A stretch of 64,000 nt of DNA from JASGKO01 sp049840595 (lineage in GTDB: Bacteria > Verrucomicrobiota > Verrucomicrobiia > Chthoniobacterales > Chthoniobacteraceae). The first letter of the stretch is position 1. The number at the start of each line of letters is the position of its first letter. Positions 26,761 through 35,868 of the stretch are shown here, in pieces. The notes under the pieces were generated by a model, which was not told where the DNA came from, ran no database searches, and worked only from the letters and a program-made list of their open reading frames with translations. The stretch spans positions 1 through 64,000 of the forward strand of contig JASGKO010000015.1 of assembly GCA_049840595.1 (NCBI GenBank), written 5' to 3'. The translations under genes were made by a program, and so were the position numbers.

Positions 26761-26834
26761 AGTGACTTCACGCATCCCCCTTCCCGGCATGCAGTTCTGG
26801 TCTCTCCCAACCTTAAAGAGAGAGAAACCATATC

Positions 26835-27494
26835 ATGAAAAAACTGCAGTTCATCCTTCTGGCTCTGGCTTCGGCGACCATTTCCAGCCACGCGGCCACT
26901 TCGTTCCTGCTCATTCAGGGCAACTTCGGCGCCTCCGGAGCTTTCACCAGCCTGGAGTGGCAGGTTAATTATAATACCGGCGGCCTCCTGACCGACCAGG
27001 ATCTGCTCAATTCCGTTCTTGGCACTCCTACGGACAGCCACACCCAAACCTCCGGGGGCAAGGAGATTTATAATTCGGGCAACTCCACCACCGGAGCCCA
27101 ATATTATCTCGATCCCACCTATGGGCTCTTTTTGATTTCGTTCACTCTGTTGGGAACCACGCTCGCTCCCAATTATAATATTGATAGCAGCTACTGGACG
27201 CTCTCGGTCGCGGGTGGCGCAGGTGCTTATGGAAGCGATGGGTTCGGAGCCGCCTATCCCTCGGGAAGCTGGTCCTACTCCAATGATGGCAGCGCCAGCC
27301 GGACGCTGGCCAATGGCAGCTACGATGCCTGGTATATCACGGGCGGATCGAATCCCACCAATGTCACGGGCGTGAATCCCACGACGACCGACTTTGCCAA
27401 TGCCACCGTGGTCAGCGCTCCGGAACCCACCTCCCTCGCGCTGCTCGGCGGGGCTTTTGCCGCCGGGCTGATTCGCCGGAAAAGGATCGCTTAA
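26835..27494 (+). CDS. PEP-CTERM sorted secreted protein, B12-regulated
   Basis: A 219-residue protein with a Sec signal peptide (MKKLQFILLALASATISSHA) and a C-terminal PEP-CTERM tripartite signal: APEPTS, a hydrophobic stretch (LALLGGAFAAGLI) and basic RRKR. Such proteins are processed by an exosortase and usually anchored or released at the surface. The central 150 residues are rich in Gly, Ser, Thr, Asn and aromatic residues, with no enzyme motif. It lies 75 bases after a cobalamin riboswitch and 14 bases before a pseudopilin gene. A role in cobalamin capture at the cell surface is a reasonable inference from regulation, not from the protein sequence. Confidence 0.85.
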   Translation: MKKLQFILLALASATISSHAATSFLLIQGNFGASGAFTSLEWQVNYNTGGLLTDQDLLNSVLGTPTDSHTQTSGGKEIYNSGNSTTGAQYYLDPTYGLFLISFTLLGTTLAPNYNIDSSYWTLSVAGGAGAYGSDGFGAAYPSGSWSYSNDGSASRTLANGSYDAWYITGGSNPTNVTGVNPTTTDFANATVVSAPEPTSLALLGGAFAAGLIRRKRIA

Positions 27495-27508
27495 ACCGCA
27501 TCCCGGCC

Positions 27509-28270
27509 ATGAAACCGCATCAGGCATCCACTGGCTTTAGCCTGCTGGAGTTGCTGGTCGTGGTCACCATCCTGGCGGTGCTGGCTGGATTGTTGCTGCC
27601 TGCTTTGAATACCTCGAAGCAGGTGGCCAACGATGCCAAATGCCTCTCCAGCCTGCATCAACTCGGGGTGGCCATGGCCCTGTATGAAGGGGACCACAAG
27701 CAGGGCTTTGTCCGCTACCGGCAGGTGACGGATGCCGGAACCATCTGGTACTTCGGCCTGGAAACCACGGACTGGACGGCCGGGGAAGGCGGTCGCACGC
27801 TGGATGAAACCCAGGGACCACTTTACCCCTATACCCAAAGCGTGGGCGGGATCGTGATCTGCCCGTCCTTTGATTACGGCTCCATTTTGTGGAAACCCAA
27901 GTTCGAGGGCGCGAGTTGGGGCTACGGATACAATTACAATCTCGGCGGCGGAGCCTCGGGGGCGCTGCCAGTCAAGCATGTCACCGATCTGCAAAATCCC
28001 TCGCAGGTAGTGGTCTTTGGCGACTGCGCCCAAGTGAATACCTTCCAAGCCCCGGCTTCCATGTCCAACCCGATGGTCGAGGAGTTTTACATCATCGACC
28101 AATATTCGATGACCATCCACTTCCGGCACACCGGAGTGCGGGCCAATTTCCTCTTCGCCGATGGTCATGCCGCAGCGCTGACGATGTCCCCCGGAACCCT
28201 CGACCGCCACCTGCCCTCGGCGAATATTGGACGGATCACGCCGATGAACAGCATGCAGTATCTGCAATAG
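27509..28270 (+). CDS. Pseudopilin-like secreted protein with H-X9-DG motif, B12-regulated
   Basis: A 253-residue protein with a type IV prepilin signal: GFSLLELLVVVTILAVLAGLLLPAL, cleaved after Gly with Phe as first mature residue. The C-terminal HTGVRANFLFADGHAA segment is the H-X9-DG-type motif common in the large Planctomycetes/Verrucomicrobia pseudopilin families (DUF1559-like). These are exported by type II secretion machinery, mostly with unknown roles. Only 14 bases separate it from the PEP-CTERM gene, so both should be under cobalamin riboswitch control. This regulation is unusual for a pilin-like protein. Confidence 0.85.
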   Translation: MKPHQASTGFSLLELLVVVTILAVLAGLLLPALNTSKQVANDAKCLSSLHQLGVAMALYEGDHKQGFVRYRQVTDAGTIWYFGLETTDWTAGEGGRTLDETQGPLYPYTQSVGGIVICPSFDYGSILWKPKFEGASWGYGYNYNLGGGASGALPVKHVTDLQNPSQVVVFGDCAQVNTFQAPASMSNPMVEEFYIIDQYSMTIHFRHTGVRANFLFADGHAAALTMSPGTLDRHLPSANIGRITPMNSMQYLQ

Positions 28271-28353
28271 AGTTCACGCCGAGACGCCAGAACGCAGAGA
28301 TTTCAGCGAATCAGAACCAATCATTTAGCACGCTCTCGTTTTGCAAAACCCAA

Positions 28354-28421
28354 CCGGCGTCTTTGCGCCCTTGGAGTGCGGCGACACGTCGCCGCTTTCT
28401 CCCGGCGAGACACGTCTCGCC
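28354..28421. repeat. Dispersed REP-like double palindrome, copy 1
   Basis: GCGGCGAC-ac-GTCGCCGC (28378-28395), a linker TTTCTCCC, then GGCGAGAC-ac-GTCTCGCC (28404-28421). A second, inverted copy with the same two palindromes and linker is at 62582-62650, and similarity extends into the GCGCCCTTGGA flank. It lies between the pseudopilin and guaA stop codons. Confidence 0.8.
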
Positions 28422-28468
28422 GCCCAGCCCCGTAGGGCACTTATCAATCTCCGCGTCTCCGCGTGAGA

Positions 28469-30051
28469 CTACTCCCACTCAATCGTGCTCGGCGGCTTGC
28501 TCGAGATGTCGTAGCAGACGCGGTTGATGCCTTTCACCTCGTTGCAAATGCGGGTGGAAATCTTCGCGAGCACGTCATACGGCAGGCGCACCCAGTCGGC
28601 GGTCATGCCGTCCTGGCTCTCGACGATGCGGAGCGCACAGGTGTTTTCGTAGGTCCGCTCGTCGCCCATCACGCCGACACTGCATGTACGGGCAGGAGGA
28701 CGGCGAAGGATTGCCACACGCGGTAATACCATTCGCTGGCCTTCATCTCGCTGACCACGATGGCATCCGCCTCGCGGAGAATGCGCAGACGTTCATTGGT
28801 AACCTCGCCGAGAATGCGGACGGCCAAGCCCGGTCCTGGGAAGGGCTGGCGATAGACGATTTCGTTGGGCAGGCCGAGCTGGACGCCAACCTGGCGCACC
28901 TCGTCCTTGAAGAGCTGGCGGAGCGGCTCGACGAGCTTGAGCTTCATCTTCTTGGGCAGGCCGCCCACGTTGTGATGGCTCTTGATGAGCGCCGCCGGGT
29001 TGCCGCTGATCGAGACGCTCTCGATGACGTCGGGGTAAAGCGTCCCCTGGGCAAGCCAGCGGAATTTCGCACCGCTCTTGCCCTTCTTCGTAAGCTCGGC
29101 CACGGCATCGTCGAAGACACGGATGAACTCGTTGCCAATCACCTTGCGCTTGCGCTCCGGATCAGTGACGCCTTTGAGCTTGGTGAGAAAGCGCTTCGAG
29201 GCGTCCACATACTTGAGCTTGATGTGGAAGTTCTCGCCGAAGATGCGTTTCACGACCTCGGCCTCACGGGCGCGGAGCACGCCGTTGTTGACGAAAATGC
29301 AGGTGAGCTGATCGCCGATCGCCTTGTGCAGCAACGCCGCCGCGACGCTGGAATCGACCCCACCGCTGAGCCCGAGCACCACGTGATCGGTGCCGACTTG
29401 CTGGCGGATTTCCTCGCAGGTCTGCTCGATGAAGGAGCCCATCGTCCAGTCCATCTTACAGCCGCAGATGCGGTAAACGAAGTTCTGGATGATCTCCTTG
29501 CCGCGCGGGGTGTGAGCGACCTCGGGGTGGAATTGCAGGCCGTAGAAGCGGCGCTTGGCGTCCTCGATCGCGGCGTAGGGCGAGTTGTCCGTCTTCCCCA
29601 CGGCATGGAAGCCCTTGGGCAGCTTGGTGAGCTTGTCACCGTGGCTGTTCCAGATATCGAGCGGCGAAGGCAGGCCGTGGAAAAGCTCGCAGTCCTTCGC
29701 GAGTTCGAGCTGGCCAGCCCCGTATTCGCGACGCTCGGAGTGCTCGACCTTGCCGCTGAGATTGAAGCCCATGAGCTGCATGCCGTAGCAGATGCCGAGC
29801 ACGGGGAGCTTCAGTTTGAAAATGTCCTTGTCCACCTGCGGAGCCTTCTTCCCATAGACGCTGGCCGGGCCGCCGGAGAGAATGATGCCCTGGGCGCCGG
29901 AAGCCGCGATCTCGGCCGCGGTGGCGTCATATTTGAAGATTTGCGAATACACCTGGCACTCGCGCACGCGGCGGGCGATGACCTGCGTGTATTGCGAGCC
30001 GAAGTCGAGAATGGCGATTTTAGAGCCGTGGAATGCTGCTTCCTTCTTCAT
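28469..30051 (-). CDS. guaA: GMP synthase (glutamine-hydrolysing), frameshifted near the C-terminus
   Basis: GuaA aminates XMP to GMP. Its class I amidotransferase domain has ILDFGSQYTQVIARRVRE, GICYGMQLM and LQFHPEV. The PP-loop ATPase domain has LGLSGGVDSSVAAALLHKA, and the dimerisation domain has PFPGPGLAVRILGE. The frame breaks after QSFAVLLPV and continues in another frame with SVGVMGDERTYENTCALR through to the canonical end TIEWE. One base appears to be missing near 28685-28691. The start at 30051 (MKKEAAFHGSKIAILDFGSQ) is chosen over the upstream extension. As GMP synthesis is essential in most free-living bacteria, an assembly error is more likely than a real mutation. Confidence 0.93.
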
Positions 30052-30155
30052 AATGGGAAAGGGGAGAGCATTGCGTTGGCGGGGACAGAAACGCAAGCAC
30101 CGATCCGGTGAATTTTAACCTTCTTCCCCGCACGCCTTCGCGGCATTGTCGCGGC

Positions 30156-30725
30156 ATGATTCCGAGCAACCTGCTGCTGGATGCCTATTGCCAGGGAGTT
30201 TTCCCGATGGCGATGGAAGGCGGCGAGATCGGGTGGTTTTCTCCCGATCCGCGCGGGATCATCCCGATCAAGGACTTCGTGGTTCCTCATGGGCTGCGCC
30301 GCACGTTGAAGCGGAATCCCTTTGAGCTTCGCATCAACAGCGCATTTGAAACGGTGATGCGAGAATGCGCCAACCGCGAGGAAACCTGGATTAACGAGGA
30401 GATCATCAAGAGCTATGTGGAATTGCACCGGCTGGGCTGGGCGCACTCGGTGGAAACGTGGCAGAACGGAAAGCTGGCGGGCGGCCTCTACGGGGTGGCG
30501 ATTCGCGGCAGTTTCTTTGGCGAATCGATGTTCCACCACGTGACCGATGCCTCGAAGGTCGCCCTGTGGGGCCTGCGCCAGCGACTGCTGGAACGGGGCT
30601 ACCAACTGCTCGATACGCAATGGATTACACCGCACTTGCAGCAATTCGGCGCACATGAAATTCCGCGCGCGGATTACCTGCAACGGCTGCGGAGGAGCAT
30701 GCGGGCGGATTGCCGCTTTGATTAG
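30156..30725 (+). CDS. aat: Leucyl/phenylalanyl-tRNA--protein transferase
   Basis: Aat transfers Leu or Phe to proteins with N-terminal Arg or Lys, marking them for ClpAP. The 189-residue protein has the family core: LLDAYCQGVFPMAMEGGEIGWFSPDPRG, the middle WINEEIIKSYVELHRLGWAHSVETW and GGLYGVAIRGSFFGESMFH, then LLDTQWITPHLQQFGAHEIPR. The start at 30156 (MIPSNLLLDAY) matches the family; the upstream 16 codons look non-coding. It is divergent from guaA. Confidence 0.95.
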   Translation: MIPSNLLLDAYCQGVFPMAMEGGEIGWFSPDPRGIIPIKDFVVPHGLRRTLKRNPFELRINSAFETVMRECANREETWINEEIIKSYVELHRLGWAHSVETWQNGKLAGGLYGVAIRGSFFGESMFHHVTDASKVALWGLRQRLLERGYQLLDTQWITPHLQQFGAHEIPRADYLQRLRRSMRADCRFD

Positions 30726-30727
30726 AG

Positions 30728-30830
30728 ATTTTTCACCACGAAGGACACGAAGATCACGAAGAATGGAATTATAGGGTCTTCCCTCCGTGCTCTCTGTGTC
30801 CTCCGTAGTTAATTTCCACCGCGGTTAATT
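30728..30830. repeat. Intergenic boilerplate repeat
   Basis: The gap holds CACCACGAAGGACACGAAGA-like text and, further on, an inverted CTCTGTGTCCTCCGTAGTTA. These are forms of the short 'accacgaaggacacgaag' intergenic repeats common in this phylum. No gene is seen. Confidence 0.55.
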
Positions 30831-31226
30831 ACTCCGGCTTCGGCTCGAAGTTCAGCGAGGCGGAGTTGATGCAGTACCGCAGCCCGGTCGGCTTCGGCCC
30901 ATCGGGAAAGACGTGGCCGAGGTGGCCGCCGCAATGCTTGCAATGCACCTCCGTCCGGATCATGCCATGGCTGGTGTCGCGCTGGCTTTCGACGTTTTCG
31001 GAATGGGCGGGATCAAAAAAGCTCGGCCAGCCGCAACCGGCGTCAAACTTGGTCTCGGAACGAAAGAGCTCCGCGCCACAGCCCGCGCAGCGATAGAGCC
31101 CGGGCTCAGTGGTGTCCCAATAAGCGCCGGTGAATGGGCGCTCAGTCCCTTGATGGCGCAGCACGCGGTATTGCTCGGGCGTAGCTCTTTCCACTCGTCG
31201 TCGCTTTTGGTGATCGGGTCGCTCAT
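30829..31226 (-). CDS. msrB: Peptide-methionine (R)-S-oxide reductase, frameshifted near the start
   Basis: MsrB reduces methionine-R-sulfoxide in proteins. Zinc-binding pairs CAGCG and CKHCGGH, the motif GCGWPSFFDPA, and catalytic cysteine in RYCINSASLNF are all present. The N-terminal MSDPITKSDDEWKEL reads in one frame and TPEQYRVLRHQGTERPFTG in another. One missing base near 31183 (between CT and ACG) explains the break, giving KELTPEQYR as in other MsrB. About 132 residues are restored. The end is 30 bases after the previous repeat-rich gap. Confidence 0.93.
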
Positions 31227-31235
31227 GCGACCATT

Positions 31236-32333
31236 CTAGCCGCGCAGCGACTCCACTGCATCCTCAATTTGTGTCAGCGTAATTTCGCGGGAGACGAAGG
31301 CTTCGCCGAGCCGCGGGGTGAGGATGAAACGCACCTGCCCGGCGAATTTTTTGTCGGTCTTCAACGCACTCATGATCGCGGTCGTGGTGATCTCCGCCGG
31401 GAGCGTTTCCGGCAACTGGAAGAGGCGCAAGGCGGCAAGCACGCGCTGATTTTCCTCCGCCGAAAATCCGGCGTGTTGCATGGAAAGACGGCAGGCGGCG
31501 ACGAGGCCGAGGCTGATCGCCTCCCCGTGCAGATAGACGCCATACCCGGCGGCATTCTCGATGCCATGGCCGATGGTATGCCCAAAATTCAAAAGCGCGC
31601 GCAGGCCCTTGGTTTCAAATTCATCCGCGGAAACGATGGCCGCCTTGATCGCCACGTTGCGGGCAATCAGCGCGGCCAGTTCCTCATCGTTCGAGGGCTG
31701 GAGCGCGTCCAGCATGGCGGCATCGCGGATGATGGCGTGCTTGATGACCTCGGCCATGCCTTCATTGTATTCGCGCGGCGGAAGCGTGCGCAGCGTGGTG
31801 ACATCGGCGATGACCGCCATGGGCTGATGAAAGCAGCCGATGAGGTTCTTGCCCCCGGGCGCGTTCACGCCGGTTTTGCCACCGATCGAACTATCCACCT
31901 GCGAAACCACGGTGGTGGGCACTTGAAGACAAGGAATCCCCCGATAGTAAATAGCCGCGCAAAAACCTGCCAGATCGCCAACCACCCCACCGCCGAGGGC
32001 GACCACGAAAGACGAGCGATCCAGCCCGGCCTCGATCATCCGATCGCAGACCGTGCCGACAACCCCGAGCGACTTGGACTTCTCCCCGGCGGCCACGACG
32101 ATGGAAACGGGCTCGCAACCAGCCGCGCGGAGCGATTGCAGGATGCGGTCGCCATACAGCGCGGCCACCGTTTCGTCGCTAACGACGGCACATCGCCCGC
32201 CGGACTTTCTGCCTGCCAGAAACCCGCGCAGCGATGCGTCGAAATCGACTCCCACGAAAACTTCGTAACCCCGGCTGGAGAGGTTAACCGGGATGGAGTG
32301 CGCGACCGGAATCACGTTCCTTTCGGATACCAC
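31236..32333 (-). CDS. aroB: 3-Dehydroquinate synthase
   Basis: AroB forms 3-dehydroquinate from DAHP in the shikimate pathway using NAD+ and a divalent metal. Motifs: VVAAGEKSKSL, ALGGGVVGDLAGFCAAIYYRGI, VPTTVVSQVDSSIGGKTGVN, EYNEGMAEVIKHAII and LLNFGHTIGHGIEN with the metal histidines. The 365-residue length is normal. The chosen start overlaps the end of the upstream pseudopilin gene by 22 bases; a start a few codons later is possible. Confidence 0.96.
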   Translation of the reverse strand: MVSERNVIPVAHSIPVNLSSRGYEVFVGVDFDASLRGFLAGRKSGGRCAVVSDETVAALYGDRILQSLRAAGCEPVSIVVAAGEKSKSLGVVGTVCDRMIEAGLDRSSFVVALGGGVVGDLAGFCAAIYYRGIPCLQVPTTVVSQVDSSIGGKTGVNAPGGKNLIGCFHQPMAVIADVTTLRTLPPREYNEGMAEVIKHAIIRDAAMLDALQPSNDEELAALIARNVAIKAAIVSADEFETKGLRALLNFGHTIGHGIENAAGYGVYLHGEAISLGLVAACRLSMQHAGFSAEENQRVLAALRLFQLPETLPAEITTTAIMSALKTDKKFAGQVRFILTPRLGEAFVSREITLTQIEDAVESLRG

Positions 32334-32968
32334 TGGAGCGACTTGGAGTAGCCACTCGTGAGCGGCTGGGCCGCAAATTTAGTCCAGGTCATGCTCTGCA
32401 CATGCATGTCGCCGAAGAGGGCATTGATATCCTGCTGCTTGCCATGCGTGCCGAGCGCAGTCGTCGTGCTGGTCGGAACCTTCAACGCCGGCTGGTTGGA
32501 ATCGGTCCCCGCCCAGGAGGCGGTATCATCCGGCTTGCCGGTAAGGTTCGGCGCAAAGAAAATGGTCTGCGAAGCGGAAATCACCTTGCCCATGTTGGTG
32601 CAGCTTTCGCTCCAGCACTGCTCGTTGTAACCATAGCTCACCGGGTAGCTGGTGGAAGTTGTGGTCGGGTCGAGACGGCGATCGAATGGAGAATGGAAAG
32701 CCTTGTAGTCGGGCAAGTATTTGCCATTGACGAGGATGTCAGGCCACGAGCTCGGGGTAGTGGTAGGGCTCTTGGAGAAAAGCGTATCGTTGTTGTCGCT
32801 CAGGTAGGACATGTAAGCGAGGCCGATCTGGCGCAGCATACTGGCATCCTGGGTCGCACGGCCTCTTTCCTGCGCGGCGCTGAAAACGGGCAGGGCGATG
32901 CCCGCCAAAAGGGCAATGATGGCAATGACGACAAGCAGTTCGATGAGGGTAAAACCGGATCTTTTCAT
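32312..32968 (-). CDS. Pseudopilin-like secreted protein
   Basis: A 218-residue protein with a type IV prepilin leader (MKRSGFTLIELLVVIAIIALLAGIALPVF), cleaved before Phe6. The rest is a single globular domain with GRATQDASMLRQIGLAYMSYLSDN after the helix and a C-terminal GDMHVQSMTW (the D-G/H end of the pseudopilin families). Its function is unknown, and it is a paralogue in style, not in detail, of the protein at 27509-28270. The start at 32968 gives the ideal prepilin leader; the frame upstream of it is non-coding. It lies directly upstream of aroB and overlaps it by 22 bases. Confidence 0.85.
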   Translation of the reverse strand: MKRSGFTLIELLVVIAIIALLAGIALPVFSAAQERGRATQDASMLRQIGLAYMSYLSDNNDTLFSKSPTTTPSSWPDILVNGKYLPDYKAFHSPFDRRLDPTTTSTSYPVSYGYNEQCWSESCTNMGKVISASQTIFFAPNLTGKPDDTASWAGTDSNQPALKVPTSTTTALGTHGKQQDINALFGDMHVQSMTWTKFAAQPLTSGYSKSLQWYPKGT

Positions 32969-33017
32969 GGTATGGGGAAGTTGAACTTGTGAAAAGTAAG
33001 CGTGCGCCTTTGAAAAA

Positions 33018-33959
33018 TCACGCCCTTTTTGCAGGATTTGCGGCTTGAGCGGAAAAAATGGCGCACACGGCCTCGGCAATGGCGGGGTCTTCCGCCGCCG
33101 AGGCAAGCTCCAGCCATTGAAATTCGGGCTGACGGCGGAACCAGGTCCACTGCCGCTTGGCATATTTGCGGGTGGCCTGCTGGATCGAGGCCAGGGCATT
33201 CTCGCGCGTGATCGCGCCGCCTCTCCATTGCCGGATCTCCGAGAGGCCCAGCGTCTGGGAAGCCGTAGGCCCCAGCTCTCCCAGTCTCCCCACCTCATCG
33301 GATACCCCGCTGGCAAACATCGCCTCCACCCGGGCGTTGATGCGCTCGTAAAGCAGCTTGCGGTCACGCGTTAAAAACACGGCTCGAAAGGTCGTTTCCC
33401 CTGCCCTTTCCACTCCCGACCAGTCCTTCCGGAAGCTGGAGTAGGGCTGGCCCGAGAGCTGGCACACCTCAATCGCACGAATCAGTCGCCGCTGGTTGTT
33501 CCGGTCGATCCGGGCGGCCCCCAGGGGATCGAGCCTTGCGTATTCCTGTTGGAGCGTTTCGAGCGGGAGCGCTTCCAGCCGGGAGCGAAGGCTTTCATCC
33601 GGCGCGGGAAGCTCATCCATTCCATGCATCAAGGCTCGCAGGTAAAGCCCGGCCCCGCCGACCACCAGCGGCACTTTCCCCCGGGCGAGGATCGCTGCCG
33701 CCGCCGCGTGGGCCTGCTCCAGGTAGCGGTTGACGTCAAAGGGTTCACTCCCGGGCAGGCAACCGATCAGGTGATGCGGCACGCGTTTTTGCAGCTCCGG
33801 CGCGGGCTGGGCGGTGAGAATCTCCAGCCCGCGATAAACCTGGAAAGCATCCGCGCCGATGATCTCGGCGTTCAACCGCTCCGCCACCTCCACGGCCACC
33901 GTGCTTTTGCCTACGGCGGTGGGACCGGCGAGAAAAAACATGGGTGGGGCGGGATTCAT
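33018..33959 (-). CDS. miaA: tRNA dimethylallyltransferase
   Basis: MiaA adds dimethylallyl to A37 of tRNAs reading UNN codons. The 313-residue protein has the P-loop FLAGPTAVGKSTVAVEVAERL, the substrate region AEIIGADAFQVYRGLEILTAQP, VVGGAGLYLRALMHGM, NNQRRLIRAIEV, and the C-terminal TRKYAKRQWTWFRRQPEFQW. The frame runs open upstream into the RRM gene only because that gene is frameshifted; ATG 33959 is the normal family start, and a terminator lies just upstream of it. Confidence 0.95.
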   Translation of the reverse strand: MNPAPPMFFLAGPTAVGKSTVAVEVAERLNAEIIGADAFQVYRGLEILTAQPAPELQKRVPHHLIGCLPGSEPFDVNRYLEQAHAAAAAILARGKVPLVVGGAGLYLRALMHGMDELPAPDESLRSRLEALPLETLQQEYARLDPLGAARIDRNNQRRLIRAIEVCQLSGQPYSSFRKDWSGVERAGETTFRAVFLTRDRKLLYERINARVEAMFASGVSDEVGRLGELGPTASQTLGLSEIRQWRGGAITRENALASIQQATRKYAKRQWTWFRRQPEFQWLELASAAEDPAIAEAVCAIFSAQAANPAKRA

Positions 33960-33998
33960 GAAAGGACCAGCTTGCAGGGCGCGGGCGACGATTTCAGC

Positions 33999-34034
33999 AA
34001 AAAAGGCGCACCCTTGTGCAGGATGCGCCTTTTG
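33999..34034 (-). terminator. Terminator after the RRM gene
   Basis: On the minus strand AAAAGGCGCA pairs with TGCGCCTTTT (34033-34024 with 34010-34001), followed by further T residues. It separates the RRM gene from miaA. Confidence 0.85.
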
Positions 34035-34072
34035 GGGAAATAAAGATGGATGTTGGGCGCGCTTTAGGCGGC

Positions 34073-34634
34073 TTAGGCAGCGGCTTCGGTGTCCGTCGAG
34101 GAGTAGCGCACGTCGCTGGTCTTGGCTCCGCTGACGACGAGCTTGCGGCCCATGAATTCCTTGTCGTGGAAGCTCAGTCACCGCACGGCGGGCTTCATCC
34201 ACCGTCTGCATCATCACAAAGGCAAAGCCCTTGGACTTCTGCGTGTGGCGATGGCTCACGATCTCGGCATTCTGCACGCTGCCGACCCCCTTGAAGAGCT
34301 CGAACAGATCGCTCTCCGTGGCATCGAAGGAAAGATTGCCGACATACAGCTTCGGAGAAGTGACGTCCACCACCTCGGGCTTGCGGGCCGGGCGGGAGGA
34401 TTCAGTCTTGCGAGCACCGTTGCTGCCGATGCTGCTACTGGTTACGACGACCGTGTTGGTCTTCGGCATCGAACGCTTGGCAGGGGTGCCGCCAAACCAG
34501 GATTTGATTTTCTGCCAGAGGGTGAGTTTTACGGGAGCCTTGGCTGCGGAGCGTGGAGCGCCGTCATTAGTATTGCGGCGATGGCGCCGGCCACCACGCG
34601 AACGGCGGCCTGCGTAATTGTTGTCTTGTCTCAT
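34073..34634 (-). CDS. RRM-domain RNA-binding protein, frameshifted
   Basis: A protein of about 186 residues with a basic N-terminus (NNYAGRRSRGGRRHRRNTND), a linker, and one RNA-recognition motif: KLYVGNLSFDATESDLFELF (RNP2) and KGFAFVMM (RNP1). One extra base near 34168 shifts the frame after ARRAVTEL; in the corrected frame it ends HDKEFMGRKLVVSGAKTSD and TEAAA. Single-RRM glycine-rich proteins are frequent in Verrucomicrobiota and cyanobacteria and often respond to cold. An uncorrected reading would falsely join it to miaA. Confidence 0.85.
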
Positions 34635-35112
34635 TTTCGTAATGAATCGTTTTCGTTTCTTTCGCGAAGCGCATGCGGGATGCAACATTCCGTCGGCGAA
34701 TCGTTTCGACCCGGCCAGTGCCAGGGTCGTTCGCTTTCGGAACACTTCGCGTGACGCAGCCGGGGCGTGGTGCGGATCGGTTCTCCAGTGAGAACAAAGG
34801 ATTCCCCCCTTGCGTCGGTCGGCAGGCAATTCGCCGCCATACGCCTGATGCGATTTCCACCAGCAGAGCAAAGACAATAGGTATCCGACTCATCTGCGAG
34901 AAACGCGGGAGGGGGAAATTTTTCCTTCGGCTATCCGTGGAACACAACCCCTTTGCGTCACCTATCTGTAATCCAGGGTTTTAGGGTGGGCAAGGGAAAT
35001 AAACCCCTCCCCCAGCCGCGCTTATTCTTCGCCCTGCGCTGGATCTTCCCTAATCGCCTGTAGTGGCGGTCTATGACCGTCGCTAAAATTGCCCCAGCAC
35101 GCCGGGGGTGGC
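34635..35112. other. Long intergenic region upstream of the RRM gene
   Basis: No gene is seen in these 478 bases. The left part is the long leader/promoter region of the RRM gene, compatible with a cold-shock-type leader. A small hairpin GCGGTC-TAT-GACCG(T)CGC sits at 35066-35083 and resembles other intergenic palindromes of the window. Confidence 0.5.
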
Positions 35113-35868
35113 CTAACTGAAAATCCGCTTCAAATGCTGGCGAATCCTCCCCAGCGAAGTCGTCGCGCGCGGTTGCCGGGCCAGCAACCGGGGCAGCGCC
35201 AGGCGGTCCGAATCCCCGTTCGCCACCCGGGGGACGACGGTGCAGGCGCTTTCGTAACCCGCCTCCGCCACCAGATCGCGGATCGCCGGGCTCCAGTCGC
35301 CGTAGGGATAGCAGAAATGTTTCACCGCCACTCCGAAGCGGTCTTCCAACTGGCGGCAGCTCCCGCGAATCTCCTCCCGGGCCTGTTCCCGCGGGATCTT
35401 GGTCAGATGCGGGTGCGTTCTCGTATGTGCGCCGATCTCATGTCCCGCGGCGAGCCATTCGCGCACCTGGCTTTCATCCATCAGCCGGGTGCGGGCGGCT
35501 CCGGTTCCCGCATCCCATTCGTTCCATCCCCCCACCCGGTCGGAGACGAGGAACTGGATCGCACGCCCGTGAAAATCGCCCAGCAGCTTCAAGCCATGCA
35601 GGAAAACGCTCTCCAAGCCATCATCGAAAGTGATCACCACCCCCCGGCGCGCTTCCGCCTGCGCGGCGGAAACCTCCGCCAGCGACAGCGTCTCCAAGCC
35701 ATAGTCCGCCAGACCGCGAAGCTGTCGCTTAAAGAAAGCGGGACTCACATGCAGGTAGCCAAACCGCGGGTCCGCCGGACGCTCGGTGAGATGATGGTAC
35801 ATGAGGATGGGAGTCTCCCCCGCCCGTAGCCCGAGAAGATTCGAGACCGATGTAAAGGAAGGCTCCAC
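35113..35868 (-). CDS. Polysaccharide deacetylase family protein (NodB fold)
   Basis: A 251-residue protein with the carbohydrate esterase 4 core: ILMYHHL, VVITFDDGLESVF (catalytic Asp and metal Asp), HEIGAHTRTHPHL (metal histidines) and FCYPYGDWSPAIRDLV. Such enzymes remove acetyl groups from N-acetylhexosamine in peptidoglycan or exopolysaccharide. There is no signal peptide at this start. It directly follows (by one base) a glycosyltransferase gene on the same strand, suggesting a pair that makes or modifies a surface glycan. Confidence 0.9.
   Translation of the reverse strand: MEPSFTSVSNLLGLRAGETPILMYHHLTERPADPRFGYLHVSPAFFKRQLRGLADYGLETLSLAEVSAAQAEARRGVVITFDDGLESVFLHGLKLLGDFHGRAIQFLVSDRVGGWNEWDAGTGAARTRLMDESQVREWLAAGHEIGAHTRTHPHLTKIPREQAREEIRGSCRQLEDRFGVAVKHFCYPYGDWSPAIRDLVAEAGYESACTVVPRVANGDSDRLALPRLLARQPRATTSLGRIRQHLKRIFS

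Noticed and set aside
33018..34877. Apparent fusion of an RRM domain and MiaA in one frame
   Set aside because: One extra base near 34168 lets the RRM frame run into miaA; the RRM gene ends normally at 34073 once corrected and a terminator lies between them.
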